Shown one piece after another: positions 50,831-60,443 of a stretch of DNA of 64,000 nt (the first letter of the stretch is position 1; each line of letters opens with the position of its first letter). Source of the DNA: an uncultured Granulosicoccaceae bacterium. GTDB taxonomy: Bacteria; Pseudomonadota; Gammaproteobacteria; CALCKW01. The notes below the pieces were generated by a model. That model made no database searches, had not been told where the DNA came from, and was given only the letters and a program-made list of their open reading frames with translations. The position numbers and the translations under genes are program-made. Location: positions 24,189 to 88,188 of the forward strand of contig CALCKW010000049.1 in assembly GCA_937965695.1 (NCBI GenBank), read 5' to 3'.

Positions 50831-51151
50831 CTAGAAAGGCATCTTCATACCAGGGATATTCATGCCCTGTGTCACATTGCCCATTCGACTCGCCGTTTCC
50901 GCCTCGACCTTGTGTGTTGCGTCATTGACCGCGGCCGCAACAAGATCTTCCAGCATGTCTTTATCATCACCGACGAGGCTGTCGTCGATGTTGACGCGTC
51001 GAATTTCGTGCTTGCCAGTCATGGTAACTTTGACAAGTCCGCCACCGCTCTCACCATCGACTTCCATGGCTGCAATTTCTTCTTGCACGCGCTGCATGTC
51101 TTGCTGCATCTTCTGCGCTTGCTTCATCAAGTTACCCATTCCACCTTTCAT
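50831..51151 (-). CDS. ybaB: YbaB/EbfC nucleoid-associated protein
   Basis: [49 protein letters not shown]; start internal to the given ORF. Confidence 0.96.
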   Translation of the reverse strand: MKGGMGNLMKQAQKMQQDMQRVQEEIAAMEVDGESGGGLVKVTMTGKHEIRRVNIDDSLVGDDKDMLEDLVAAAVNDATHKVEAETASRMGNVTQGMNIPGMKMPF

Positions 51152-51228
51152 GCTCGTCTCCTTCTTTGATCTCACCGTGCCTATGCACCGTGACAATATT
51201 AATACCTAATAATGATTCGCCGAACTAG

Positions 51229-53064
51229 TTATTCGTAGTAGCCTTCTGGTGGCTCATCGAGCGGACGAATACTTCCCGCTTGTACTTCCGCGTCAAACTG
51301 GCGCTGAAAATCCTGCACTAACGGATCATCGTAAATTGATTTCTCAGCCTGCGCCTGTCGATCAGCAATAGCTTGCTCTGCTTGCTGTGCAGGAGTAGCA
51401 GCGCTAACTTCGCCTACATCGATAACGAGACGGGTATTGTTACCCGTGTAGGCTTGCACCGCTTGTTCTAAGCGGCTGACAAAACTTGGAGCGTTCAAGT
51501 GCGAAGACTGCTCGACCAGGGTTAGCCGAAGTAGGCTGTCAGTACACTCAGTTGGCACACAGTGCACGGCCAATTGTTGCAGCATACCTGCCACACCCAT
51601 CGCCTTTATCACTTCAGACCAATTGTCTGGATTAATAGCCGCGTCGTTAGCCATGCTAGGTGCAGGAGCAGGAGCAGGAGCAGGAGCAGAGGATGTCAAT
51701 TCAGCAGACGGTGCCGCACTTGTATTCTTTGAGGCCCCAACAACAGGAGCCGTTTCAGCCGGTGCATCTGCAGCTGAGGACTCGGCAGTAGGCGTTACGG
51801 GTGCCGCCACATCTGACGGGCGGTTGGCACCGTCGCGTCGCGCTTGAGCCAAGTGCTCTTTTAGAGACACGCGCCCTTCGCTGCTCTGCGCTGCTGCTGG
51901 CGCGACAGAAGCTGCAGTGGATGCGGGTTGAGCGGGAGATTGACCTGCCGCGACCGGCGGCGCACTCGTGGCACCGCCGGCACCAGGCTGAAAAGCCATC
52001 ATACGCAGCAACGTCATTTCAAAGGCTTGGCGCGGATTGGGCACCAAAGGCATATCGCGCCGACCCAAAAGCGCTATTTGATAATACAACTGTACGTCAG
52101 CAGCGGGCACTCGGGCTGCCAGCGCACGCAGGCGATCAGCATCAGCGATGGTTAAATCGCCCACTTCCGGCACTGTCTGCACCAGTGCCATTGCGTGCAA
52201 AATACTCAGCATATCGCCCAGTAGTGCTTCGTAGTCAGGGGCGAAAGCATCCAGACTGCTAACGGCGGCAAGCAATGTCGGCCCATCACCGTCAGCAATA
52301 TGCTCAACCAGCTCAAGGCGACGTGCCTCGGAAACAGTACCGAGCATGCTCTGCACGCCTATCGCATCAACCTCGCCTTCGCCAAACGCTATCGCTTGAT
52401 CAAGCAAACTGAGGGCGTCACGCATGGAACCCTCACCAGCACGTGCCACCAAATCGAGCGCCAACGGCTCGAAGGGCACGCCCTCCTCGCTCAGCACTTT
52501 ATTTAAGTGGCCACTAATGACAGGCACGGGGATTTGCTTGAGATTAAACTGCAGACAGCGCGACAACACCGTCACTGGCATTTTCTGAGGATCGGTCGTG
52601 GCGAGTAAAAATTTTACGTGTTCCGGCGGTTCTTCCAGCGTCTTCAACAGCGCATTAAAAGAATGCTTCGTGAACATGTGCACTTCATCGATGAGGTAGA
52701 CTTTGAAGCGTCCGCTGCTGGGTGCATAGGGCACGTTCTCCAGCAGTTCGCGGGTCTCATCGACTTTGGTGCGGGAGGCGGCATCCACTTCAATCAAGTC
52801 CATGTGGCGACCTTGATCAATCTCTGTACAGGCGCGGCATTCACCACAGGGGGTAGAGCTCACACCCTGTTCGCAGTTGAGGCACTTTGCCAAAATGCGG
52901 GCGATGGTGGTTTTGCCGACACCGCGGGTGCCCGTAAACAAATAGGCGTGGTGCAGGCGCTGACTGTCGAGGGCGTTGACCATGGCACGTAACACGTGCT
53001 CTTGCCCCGCCATCTCTTGGAAGCTCCGAGGCCGCCATTTGCGCGCCAGGACCTGGTAACTCAT
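51229..53064 (-). CDS. dnaX: DNA polymerase III subunits gamma/tau
   Basis: Start MSYQVLARKWRPRSFQEMAGQEHVLRAMVNAL; GTRGVGKTTIARILAKCLNC Walker A; ORF-track extension to 53382 is non-coding (crosses ffs). Confidence 0.96.
   Translation of the reverse strand: MSYQVLARKWRPRSFQEMAGQEHVLRAMVNALDSQRLHHAYLFTGTRGVGKTTIARILAKCLNCEQGVSSTPCGECRACTEIDQGRHMDLIEVDAASRTKVDETRELLENVPYAPSSGRFKVYLIDEVHMFTKHSFNALLKTLEEPPEHVKFLLATTDPQKMPVTVLSRCLQFNLKQIPVPVISGHLNKVLSEEGVPFEPLALDLVARAGEGSMRDALSLLDQAIAFGEGEVDAIGVQSMLGTVSEARRLELVEHIADGDGPTLLAAVSSLDAFAPDYEALLGDMLSILHAMALVQTVPEVGDLTIADADRLRALAARVPAADVQLYYQIALLGRRDMPLVPNPRQAFEMTLLRMMAFQPGAGGATSAPPVAAGQSPAQPASTAASVAPAAAQSSEGRVSLKEHLAQARRDGANRPSDVAAPVTPTAESSAADAPAETAPVVGASKNTSAAPSAELTSSAPAPAPAPAPSMANDAAINPDNWSEVIKAMGVAGMLQQLAVHCVPTECTDSLLRLTLVEQSSHLNAPSFVSRLEQAVQAYTGNNTRLVIDVGEVSAATPAQQAEQAIADRQAQAEKSIYDDPLVQDFQRQFDAEVQAGSIRPLDEPPEGYYE
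51659..51688. repeat. Hexanucleotide repeat (GGAGCA)n in dnaX encoding an Ala-Pro linker
   Basis: Four perfect ggagca units flanked by ggtgca; translates to (AP)n in minus frame. Confidence 0.9.
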
Positions 53065-53179
53065 AGAGGCTCGTTTGTCTTTAAGTGGGTGGGTCTCAGC
53101 CCGATTGAAGTCTACTTCGGAGGCCGCTAAACACCAGTAGACGGCCGAATTAGCTCGGGCAATCCACCAAAAAATGCGG

Positions 53180-53292
53180 GTGGTCGACCGTGCCAGCCAC
53201 ATCCCGGCGCCCGAGTCGATGGTTGCCGCTGCTCCCTTCCGGGCCTGACGGGGTTCACCATTTATCGTCGCGAGAGGACCAACACGGCCTAC
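53180..53292 (-). ncRNA. ffs: 4.5S signal recognition particle RNA (bacterial small SRP RNA)
   Basis: Minus-strand GGCCGTGTTGGTCCTCTCGCGAC...GTCAGGCCCGGAAGGGAGCAGC...GCCGGGATGTGGCTGGCACGGTC matches the conserved GGUC(A)GG..CCGGAAGGgAGCAGC core and pairs end to end; T6 tract at about 53170. Confidence 0.9.
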
Positions 53293-53431
53293 CATTGAAC
53301 CGCCTATTGTGCGGCAAGCTAAGACAACAGGCAAGAACTTCATTCGACATCCGTTGCCCGCCGAGAGTTTCAGGCGCGACACACTATCAGAGCCTCAACG
53401 GCAATCACCCATCGATAGCTTTTTTGCGCAT

Positions 53432-53449
53432 TTGTCACACAGCTGTAGC
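53432..53449 (+). promoter_or_regulatory. Candidate Pho box upstream of phoB
   Basis: TTGTCAC-ACAG-CTGTAGC has 7-4-7 spacing and resembles the CTGTCAT direct repeat. Confidence 0.55.
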
Positions 53450-53534
53450 ATTTCAAGCCACAAAGGCCTTGTATTGGCAGCGGCTCTCGACGACACTTTT
53501 AACCCTCATAAATAGCGCAGTGCCATTGGTTAAA

Positions 53535-54233
53535 ATGGAAAGCACCATCCTAATTGTCGAAGATGAACCCGCTATACGCCAGTTGTTGAACACGGCCCTC
53601 TCGCGTGAAGGATTCACCGTTTTAGAGGCAGCCAATACCTCCTTGGCCGATGCCCACATTGCCAATGCACTGCCCTCTTTGGTTCTGCTGGATTGGATGA
53701 TGCCCGGTGAATCAGGGATCAGCTATCTAAGACGCCTTCGAAAAGATGAGCTGACGCGTGAGCTGACGGTGGTATTGCTGACCGCTCGCGACGCAGAGGC
53801 CGATGTGGTGACAGGTCTTGACGCTGGGGCTGATGACTACCTGACAAAACCCTTTTCTCCAAGAGAGCTTATATCGCGTGTGAAAGCTCATCTGCGTCGC
53901 AGCCAAGGCTTTGGCACTGGCATAGCGCTGCGCATTGGAGCGATAACCTTAGACACTGCCTCATACACTGTGCAGATCAGTGATAAAAATCTCGCGATCA
54001 AGGGCAGTGAATTTCGCCTGCTGAAGTTTTTGATGGAACACCCAGATCGTGTTTACAGCCGCGCGCAGTTGCTGGACCAAGTCTGGGGCCGCAATACTTT
54101 TTTAGAGGAACGCACGGTGGATGTGCACATCCTTAGACTGCGAAAGCTACTGAAGCCGAGCGGCTGCGACAAGCTGGTACAAACAGTTCGCGGTGCGGGC
54201 TACAAACTTAGCGCCGAGAAGCACCCCGGCTAG
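53535..54233 (+). CDS. phoB: Phosphate regulon response regulator PhoB
   Basis: MESTILIVEDEPAIRQLLNTALSREGF...LLDWMMPGESGI...RTVDVHILRLRKLL. Confidence 0.95.
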   Translation: MESTILIVEDEPAIRQLLNTALSREGFTVLEAANTSLADAHIANALPSLVLLDWMMPGESGISYLRRLRKDELTRELTVVLLTARDAEADVVTGLDAGADDYLTKPFSPRELISRVKAHLRRSQGFGTGIALRIGAITLDTASYTVQISDKNLAIKGSEFRLLKFLMEHPDRVYSRAQLLDQVWGRNTFLEERTVDVHILRLRKLLKPSGCDKLVQTVRGAGYKLSAEKHPG

Positions 54234-54287
54234 ATACCTCATGCCTTCGCATGCAAACCTCAACCACTGAACCAAAGCACATAATTC

Positions 54288-55577
54288 ATGCAAAAAGCCG
54301 TCATCGACGAACGCAACCGCGTGATAGCAATATTAGTGATAGCCGCCATCGTGGGATGGGTTATCGATCAGCTGCCCTGGGTGCTGGCACTCACGGGAAT
54401 TGCACTCGCGGTGCATGCTATATGGCATGGCTCGCGACTGCTGGACTGGTTACAAGGTGGCGCAAAGCCGCCACCTGCACAATCGGGATTATGGGCCGAG
54501 ATTTACAGCCAAATGCGACGCGAACGCCGAGCCAGTGAAGGTCGCCGCCGTAAACTCTTAGACATGCTGCGTTGGTATAGCGATTCATCCGATGCACTGC
54601 CCGATGCCGCGCTCATTCTGGACGAGCACAACACGATCATCGGCAGCAACCAAGCCGCTCGGCACACCCTTGGAATAGACAACAAACGAGACCGCGGCCA
54701 GCGGGTGGACAACCTATTGCGTGATCCGATGTTATTGACGCTGCTCAATGACGAGCTGCCCGAGCCAGTAATCGAGATGGACAGCCCTGTCAATGCAGGC
54801 GATACACTGCGCTTACGACTAACCGCTTACGGTGCTGGCAGCCGCCTGCTGTTGGCTCAAGACATCAGTGAACAAATACATAACCAAGAGACTCGGCAGG
54901 CTTTTGTCGCCAATGTTTCACACGAACTGCACACACCGCTCACAGTGGTCAACGGTCACCTAGAGCTGCTGCTCGACGACCCCGATTTTACCGAGGTTCA
55001 GCGTGAGCAACTACTGCAGGTGTCCGCGCAGTCAAACCGCATGCAAGCAATTGTGCAGGATTTGTTGTCACTGGCCCGATTGGAGAGCGCACCAAGTTTA
55101 GCCGATAGTGCGCCGGTTCAGATGGCGCAGCTGATTCAGCTCGAAGTAGATACATTGCTGGGCTCCGGTCGTTTTTCAGAGCATCACGTTCAATGCGCAC
55201 TCGATCAAAACCTGCAACTGCTAGGGCGTCAAACAGAACTTCAAAGCGTCATTCATAACTTGCTACATAATGCGTTGCGCTATACCCCAGCGGGCTCAAC
55301 AATCGACGTCGAATGGTCACGACTGCCCAGTGGCAGACCGGCGTTCAAAGTAAGCGATAACGGCCCAGGTATCGCCGCCGAACACCTGCCTCATCTTACC
55401 GAGCGTTTTTATCGCGCAGACCCTGGCCGTTCCAGCGCTACGGGTGGCACCGGACTCGGATTAGCAATTGTCAAACACGTGCTTCAACGTCACGGAGGAG
55501 AGCTACAAATCAGCAGTATCGAGGGTGAAGGCAGTGAGTTTTTGGCCCTTTACAGTGTTGAACGCGCCACTTCTTAA
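54288..55577 (+). CDS. phoR: Phosphate regulon sensor kinase PhoR
   Basis: 429 aa; PAS-like region, FVANVSHELHTPLTVVNGHLELL, GGTGLGLAIVKHVLQRHGGEL; adjacent to phoB. Confidence 0.94.
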   Translation: MQKAVIDERNRVIAILVIAAIVGWVIDQLPWVLALTGIALAVHAIWHGSRLLDWLQGGAKPPPAQSGLWAEIYSQMRRERRASEGRRRKLLDMLRWYSDSSDALPDAALILDEHNTIIGSNQAARHTLGIDNKRDRGQRVDNLLRDPMLLTLLNDELPEPVIEMDSPVNAGDTLRLRLTAYGAGSRLLLAQDISEQIHNQETRQAFVANVSHELHTPLTVVNGHLELLLDDPDFTEVQREQLLQVSAQSNRMQAIVQDLLSLARLESAPSLADSAPVQMAQLIQLEVDTLLGSGRFSEHHVQCALDQNLQLLGRQTELQSVIHNLLHNALRYTPAGSTIDVEWSRLPSGRPAFKVSDNGPGIAAEHLPHLTERFYRADPGRSSATGGTGLGLAIVKHVLQRHGGELQISSIEGEGSEFLALYSVERATS

Positions 55578-55613
55578 AGGCATACCTGCTAACAGCTCTA
55601 AACAATCGATGAT

Positions 55614-55631
55614 TTGTCATAAACAAGTCAT
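55614..55631 (+). promoter_or_regulatory. Pho box upstream of pstS
   Basis: TTGTCAT-AAAC-AAGTCAT: two 7-mers close to CTGTCAT with 4-nt AT-rich spacer, about 87 nt upstream of the pstS ATG. Confidence 0.8.
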
Positions 55632-55717
55632 ATTGGATTATTAAACTGCTGTTGCTGGCAGATAAAAAGAATTGTTCAGCGCTTGCAGTTACCTGTTTAA
55701 AACTGAGAGAGATTTTA

Positions 55718-56761
55718 ATGTCCAAGTCCGCATTCGCCATCGCCGCCGCGTTATTTGTCGGCACTACCGTTACCCATGCCGCTGGTCGCAACCACATCGA
55801 AATCGTCGGCTCATCTACCGTATACCCCTTCGCCACAGTTGTCGCCGAACGCTTTGGTCAGTCAGGTGAGTTCAAGACCCCAAAGATAGAGGCCACCGGT
55901 TCTGGCGGCGGTATGAAACTCTTTTGTAGCGGTGCAGGTGTCAATACACCGGATATCACCAACTCCTCTCGCCGTATTAAAGAGAGCGAATTCGACAAGT
56001 GTCAGGCCAACGGTGTCGTGGATATTGTTGAAGTGCTTATCGGCTTTGACGGCATAGCTATCGCCAATAGCGTAGAGGCCGATCAGCTGACGCTAAGCCT
56101 TTCAGATTTGTATCTGGCGCTAGCCAAAGACATTCCAAACCCAGACGGCAGCGAGACCTTTGTACCCAACCCCTACACACTGTGGAGTGAAGTTAACAAC
56201 ACCCTGCCCGCCAGTAAAATTGAAGTGCTTGGGCCACCACCCACCTCGGGAACGCGAGATGCTTTCGCTGAACTGGTTCTAGAAGGCGGATGTAAACAGG
56301 TCGACTGGGTTAAAGATCTAAAGGCAAGCGATAAAAGCACCTTTAAAGCACGTTGCCACAGCGTACGTGAGGACGGCCACTATGTAGAAGCTGGCGAGAA
56401 CGACAACTTGATCGTGCAAAAGCTTTCGGCCAATAGCAACGCGTTAGGTATCTTTGGATACTCCTTCTTGGAAGAAAACGAAGACTTGGTGCAAGGCTCA
56501 ATCATCGACGGCCAAGAGCCCACCTTTGAAACAATTGCCGACGGTAGTTATCCTGTTTCACGCCCTCTGTACTTTTATGTCAAAAAAGCACACATGGGTC
56601 AAATCCCTGGGTTAGAGCAATACTTAGCTGAATTCACCCACGAAGACACCTGGGGCGAAGAAGGCTATTTGACGGACAAAGGTATGATCCCGCTGTCCGA
56701 CGAAAAGCGCAGTGAAATCGGGACAGCCGTCGCCAATGCAACTCCGATGACTATGGACTAA
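55718..56761 (+). CDS. pstS: Phosphate ABC transporter substrate-binding protein
   Basis: MSKSAFAIAAALFVGTTVTHAAGRNHIEIVGSSTVYPFATVVAERF; GSGGGMKLFCSG. Confidence 0.93.
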   Translation: MSKSAFAIAAALFVGTTVTHAAGRNHIEIVGSSTVYPFATVVAERFGQSGEFKTPKIEATGSGGGMKLFCSGAGVNTPDITNSSRRIKESEFDKCQANGVVDIVEVLIGFDGIAIANSVEADQLTLSLSDLYLALAKDIPNPDGSETFVPNPYTLWSEVNNTLPASKIEVLGPPPTSGTRDAFAELVLEGGCKQVDWVKDLKASDKSTFKARCHSVREDGHYVEAGENDNLIVQKLSANSNALGIFGYSFLEENEDLVQGSIIDGQEPTFETIADGSYPVSRPLYFYVKKAHMGQIPGLEQYLAEFTHEDTWGEEGYLTDKGMIPLSDEKRSEIGTAVANATPMTMD

Positions 56762-56787
56762 ATCTGCTTCACTCTTGCACGAATTCC

Positions 56788-56819
56788 CGCCTCGACACAC
56801 TTTTGTGTCGAGGCGTTTT
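56788..56819 (+). terminator. Strong terminator/attenuator hairpin between pstS and pstC
   Basis: Perfect 12-bp stem CGCCTCGACACA-CTTT-TGTGTCGAGGCG followed by TTTTG. Confidence 0.85.
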
Positions 56820-56839
56820 GCCAAAGGAAAAAACGTTTA

Positions 56840-58228
56840 ATGCCGCTGTCCAATAGCTTACTGATTATTCTTGCTATCGCGCTGATTGGTTTTTTTATCA
56901 CCAGACAACGTGCGTATAGTATTGCACTGAAAAACGGTGGCGTTGCCAAACTGCATTCTCTGCCCTTGTATTATGGGTATTTGGCCGGTATCTGGGCGCT
57001 GGTACCTGCACTGATATTGTTAGCCTGTTGGAGTGCCTTTGAGAACACGCTAATCAATAGCTCAGTTCTGGGTCTTGCCCCTGCCGACCTGGTCGCCCAA
57101 GGTGAAGACCAAATGGCGCTTTTGCTCAATCAAGTGCAAAATATTGCTGCGGGCTCGATAGAGGCCAGCCCCGACGACGCACTGCAAGCCCGTATGGTTG
57201 CACGCATGCAATCGTTACAAGGCACCAGCCTACTTATCAAATCCGCACTTGCGATAATTCTTGCGGTAGTCGGTGTGCTCTGGGCTTTTAAGAGCGTTAA
57301 CCCAAATTACCGCGCTCGTATTAAGGTTGAAGGCTTTGTGCGCATCGCCATGCTGCTTTGCGCTTCGGTTGCCGTACTCACCACTGTCGGTATCGTATTT
57401 TCCGTGTTGTTTGAGTCAGTACGGTTTTTCGGCAAAGTACCCATCAGCGAATTTATGCTCGGCACCCACTGGAGCCCGCAGACCTCAATCCGGGAAGACC
57501 AAGTTGCCTCAGAAGGTTCGTTTGGAGCTATCCCTTTGTTTTTGGGCACGCTGTTAATCAGCGCTATCGCTCTGATTGTGGCAGTGCCGATAGGGCTGAT
57601 GTCAGCAATTTACCTAACTGAATACGCCAAGCCACAAGTGCGCGCGTTTGCTAAACCTGCGATGGAAATACTCGCGGGCATTCCCACAGTTGTATATGGC
57701 TTTTTTGCCGCCCTTACCGTAGCACCTGCGTTGCGCGGCTGGGGTGAATCCATTGGCCTGTCGGTTTCCTCAGAGAGCGCACTTGCAGCTGGCCTTGTGA
57801 TGGGTGTGATGATAATTCCCTTTGTGTCTTCTCTGTCCGACGATGTGCTCAATGCCGTACCGCAAACTATGCGCGACGGGTCGCTCGGGTTAGGTGCAAC
57901 CAAATCAGAAACAATCCGGCAGGTAGTTATACCGGCGGCTTTGCCTGGCATTGTGGGTGGTGTGTTGCTGGCTGCGTCTCGCGCCATCGGTGAGACGATG
58001 ATTGTCGTCATGGCCGCAGGACTAGCCGCCAATATGACCGTCAACCCACTGGAAGCCGTTACCACTGTTACGGTGCAAATTGTCACGCTGCTAACCGGCG
58101 ACCAAGAATTCGACTCAGCTAAAACACTTGCAGCATTTGCACTTGGTTTGATGCTCTTTATTACCACCCTTGTTCTCAACGTGATCGCTTTGCATGTGGT
58201 GCGCAAGTACCGTGAGCAATACGAGTAA
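56840..58228 (+). CDS. pstC: Phosphate ABC transporter permease PstC (long form)
   Basis: 462 aa; ALIVAVPIGLMSAIYLTEYA, PAMEILAGIPTVVYGFFAAL, SRAIGETMIVVMAAG. Confidence 0.94.
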   Translation: MPLSNSLLIILAIALIGFFITRQRAYSIALKNGGVAKLHSLPLYYGYLAGIWALVPALILLACWSAFENTLINSSVLGLAPADLVAQGEDQMALLLNQVQNIAAGSIEASPDDALQARMVARMQSLQGTSLLIKSALAIILAVVGVLWAFKSVNPNYRARIKVEGFVRIAMLLCASVAVLTTVGIVFSVLFESVRFFGKVPISEFMLGTHWSPQTSIREDQVASEGSFGAIPLFLGTLLISAIALIVAVPIGLMSAIYLTEYAKPQVRAFAKPAMEILAGIPTVVYGFFAALTVAPALRGWGESIGLSVSSESALAAGLVMGVMIIPFVSSLSDDVLNAVPQTMRDGSLGLGATKSETIRQVVIPAALPGIVGGVLLAASRAIGETMIVVMAAGLAANMTVNPLEAVTTVTVQIVTLLTGDQEFDSAKTLAAFALGLMLFITTLVLNVIALHVVRKYREQYE

Positions 58229-58234
58229 GACACC

Positions 58235-59524
58235 ATGAATAATACAACTACAAAAAGAAATACCACCGACATAGTCAAAGCAGGCTTGGCTAAACGTTAC
58301 GCTCGCGAGCGACGCTTTAAACTGATGGGCGTAGCTGCTGTTTCTATAAGCATGGCTTTTTTGGCTTTCCTGTTGATATCGATATTCGCCAAAGGCCTGC
58401 CCGCTTTTCAGACAACCTATATCAAACTTGATATAACACTAGAGAAAAAATCGCTGGGTCTGCCGGAAGAGCCCACCGCGATTGAAATTAGTCGTGCACG
58501 CTATGACAAGAGTATTAAAAAAGCGTTACTCGCCCAATTTCCCGATGTCACTAAGCGCAAAGAAAAACGCATGCTCTATCAATTCGTCAGCAGCTATGCA
58601 TCGCGCCAAGTTGCAGATGCACTAGTAGCAGACCCAACACTGCTCGACACCACAGCCAGTCTCTGGGTACTGGCAGATGACGAAGTCGCAGCACTCGCTC
58701 GCCAGGCGGATTACACCCTCGAGAAAAAAGACAAACAGACTGAGATCACCCGAGCTCGAATAGAAGAACTCAAAGCCGAGAACCGTATAGAAACACGATT
58801 TAACTGGCTATTTTTTCAACGCGGTGACTCACGTGAGCCTGAAGCTGCTGGAATAAAAGGCGCCATAATGGGCAGCTTCTACACACTGATAGTCACGCTG
58901 GTATTGTCCTTTCCGATTGGGGTCGCGGCTGCTGTCTATTTGGAAGAGTTCGCTCCTAAAAATAAACTGACCGATATCATCGAAGTTAACATCAACAACC
59001 TCGCCGCGGTGCCTTCAATTGTATATGGTCTACTCGGTGTGGCGGTGTTTATCAACTTCTTCCACTTGCCCCGCTCTGCTCCGCTCGTCGGCGGAATTGT
59101 CTTGTCGTTGATGACGCTTCCCACCATCATCATTGCATCAAGGGCCGCATTGAAATCTGTTCCGCCGTCTATCGCTGACGCAGCGTTGGCGCTTGGTGCC
59201 TCTAAAATTCAGACGATCACGCACCACGTCTTACCATTGGCAATGCCAGGCATATTGACCGGAACCATTATCGGTATGGCACAAGCGCTAGGCGAATCAG
59301 CACCGCTGCTGATGATTGGCATGGTCGCGTTTATCGTCGATGTGCCAACAGGCATCACCGACCCGGCAACTGTCCTGCCAGTGCAGGTCTATCTTTGGTC
59401 AGACAGCCCCGAGCGCGCATTCACAGAACGCACCTCCGCCGCTATTATGGTGCTGCTTATTTTTCTGATCGCCATGAATGCGCTAGCGGTGCTACTGCGT
59501 AAACAATTCGAGCGCCGCTGGTAA
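58235..59524 (+). CDS. pstA: Phosphate ABC transporter permease PstA with N-terminal periplasmic insert (DUF3333-like)
   Basis: 429 aa; about 140-residue charged insert after TM1; FPIGVAAAVYLEEFAP, NINNLAAVPSIVYGLLG, AQALGESAPLLMIG. Confidence 0.94.
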   Translation: MNNTTTKRNTTDIVKAGLAKRYARERRFKLMGVAAVSISMAFLAFLLISIFAKGLPAFQTTYIKLDITLEKKSLGLPEEPTAIEISRARYDKSIKKALLAQFPDVTKRKEKRMLYQFVSSYASRQVADALVADPTLLDTTASLWVLADDEVAALARQADYTLEKKDKQTEITRARIEELKAENRIETRFNWLFFQRGDSREPEAAGIKGAIMGSFYTLIVTLVLSFPIGVAAAVYLEEFAPKNKLTDIIEVNINNLAAVPSIVYGLLGVAVFINFFHLPRSAPLVGGIVLSLMTLPTIIIASRAALKSVPPSIADAALALGASKIQTITHHVLPLAMPGILTGTIIGMAQALGESAPLLMIGMVAFIVDVPTGITDPATVLPVQVYLWSDSPERAFTERTSAAIMVLLIFLIAMNALAVLLRKQFERRW

Positions 59525-59552
59525 AACAGTCGCATAATGCTAATTATCTATT

Positions 59553-60416
59553 GTGAATAAAATGACAAAAACCGCTGAAACCACCTCTAGCGACACGCAA
59601 TCGCGCAATTCGCAGTTGCTCGCTGAGTTTAAAGAAACCACCGGCAATGTGCGCGTCACCGAGCCTAAGATGCGCATGGATAACGTTAATGTGCACTATG
59701 GGGACAATCAGGCCATTTTTGACGTGAATTTGGATTTGGGCAAAAACGAAGTACTGGCAATGATCGGCCCTTCAGGTTGTGGCAAGTCCACGTTTCTGCG
59801 CTGTATGAACCGTATGAATGACACGGTCGACAGCTGCAGAGTAACTGGCTCCTTAACGCTTGATGGTGAAGACATCTACGCACCAGAACAAGATGTCGTA
59901 CTACTAAGGGCCAGAGTTGGCATGGTATTCCAAAAACCAAACCCTTTCCCTAAGTCAATCTATGACAATGTCGCCTACGGTCCACGCATTCACGGCTTAG
60001 CTTCAAGCAAAGACGAGCTCGATCAAATTGTCGAGACGAGCCTAAAACGCGCAAGTATATGGAACGAAGTAAAAGATCGCTTAGATGCACCAGGCACAGG
60101 TCTATCCGGTGGACAACAGCAACGTCTTTGCATCGCACGCACCATCGCCGTTAGCCCAGAGATTATCCTGATGGATGAGCCCTGCTCTGCACTTGACCCC
60201 ATCGCCACTGCCAGCATTGAAGAGCTGATCGACGAACTGCGTCAGAACTACGCTATCGCTATCGTCACGCATTCCATGCAACAGGCAGCGCGGGTATCGC
60301 AACGCACCGCCTACTTTCATTTGGGCCGACTGATCGAGCTGGGCGAGACAAAAAAAATCTTCACTAACCCCAGCCATGAACTTACTGAAAATTACATCAC
60401 CGGCCGCTTTGGCTAA
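59553..60416 (+). CDS. pstB: Phosphate ABC transporter ATPase PstB (start may be ATG at 59562)
   Basis: [59 protein letters not shown]. Confidence 0.97.
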   Translation: MNKMTKTAETTSSDTQSRNSQLLAEFKETTGNVRVTEPKMRMDNVNVHYGDNQAIFDVNLDLGKNEVLAMIGPSGCGKSTFLRCMNRMNDTVDSCRVTGSLTLDGEDIYAPEQDVVLLRARVGMVFQKPNPFPKSIYDNVAYGPRIHGLASSKDELDQIVETSLKRASIWNEVKDRLDAPGTGLSGGQQQRLCIARTIAVSPEIILMDEPCSALDPIATASIEELIDELRQNYAIAIVTHSMQQAARVSQRTAYFHLGRLIELGETKKIFTNPSHELTENYITGRFG

Positions 60417-60443
60417 ACCGGGCGACCACAGGAATTAGCGCGC

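Noticed and set aside
57610-58278. 222-aa minus-strand ORF inside pstC
   Set aside because: Antisense shadow of a well-supported permease; low-complexity S/T/A composition
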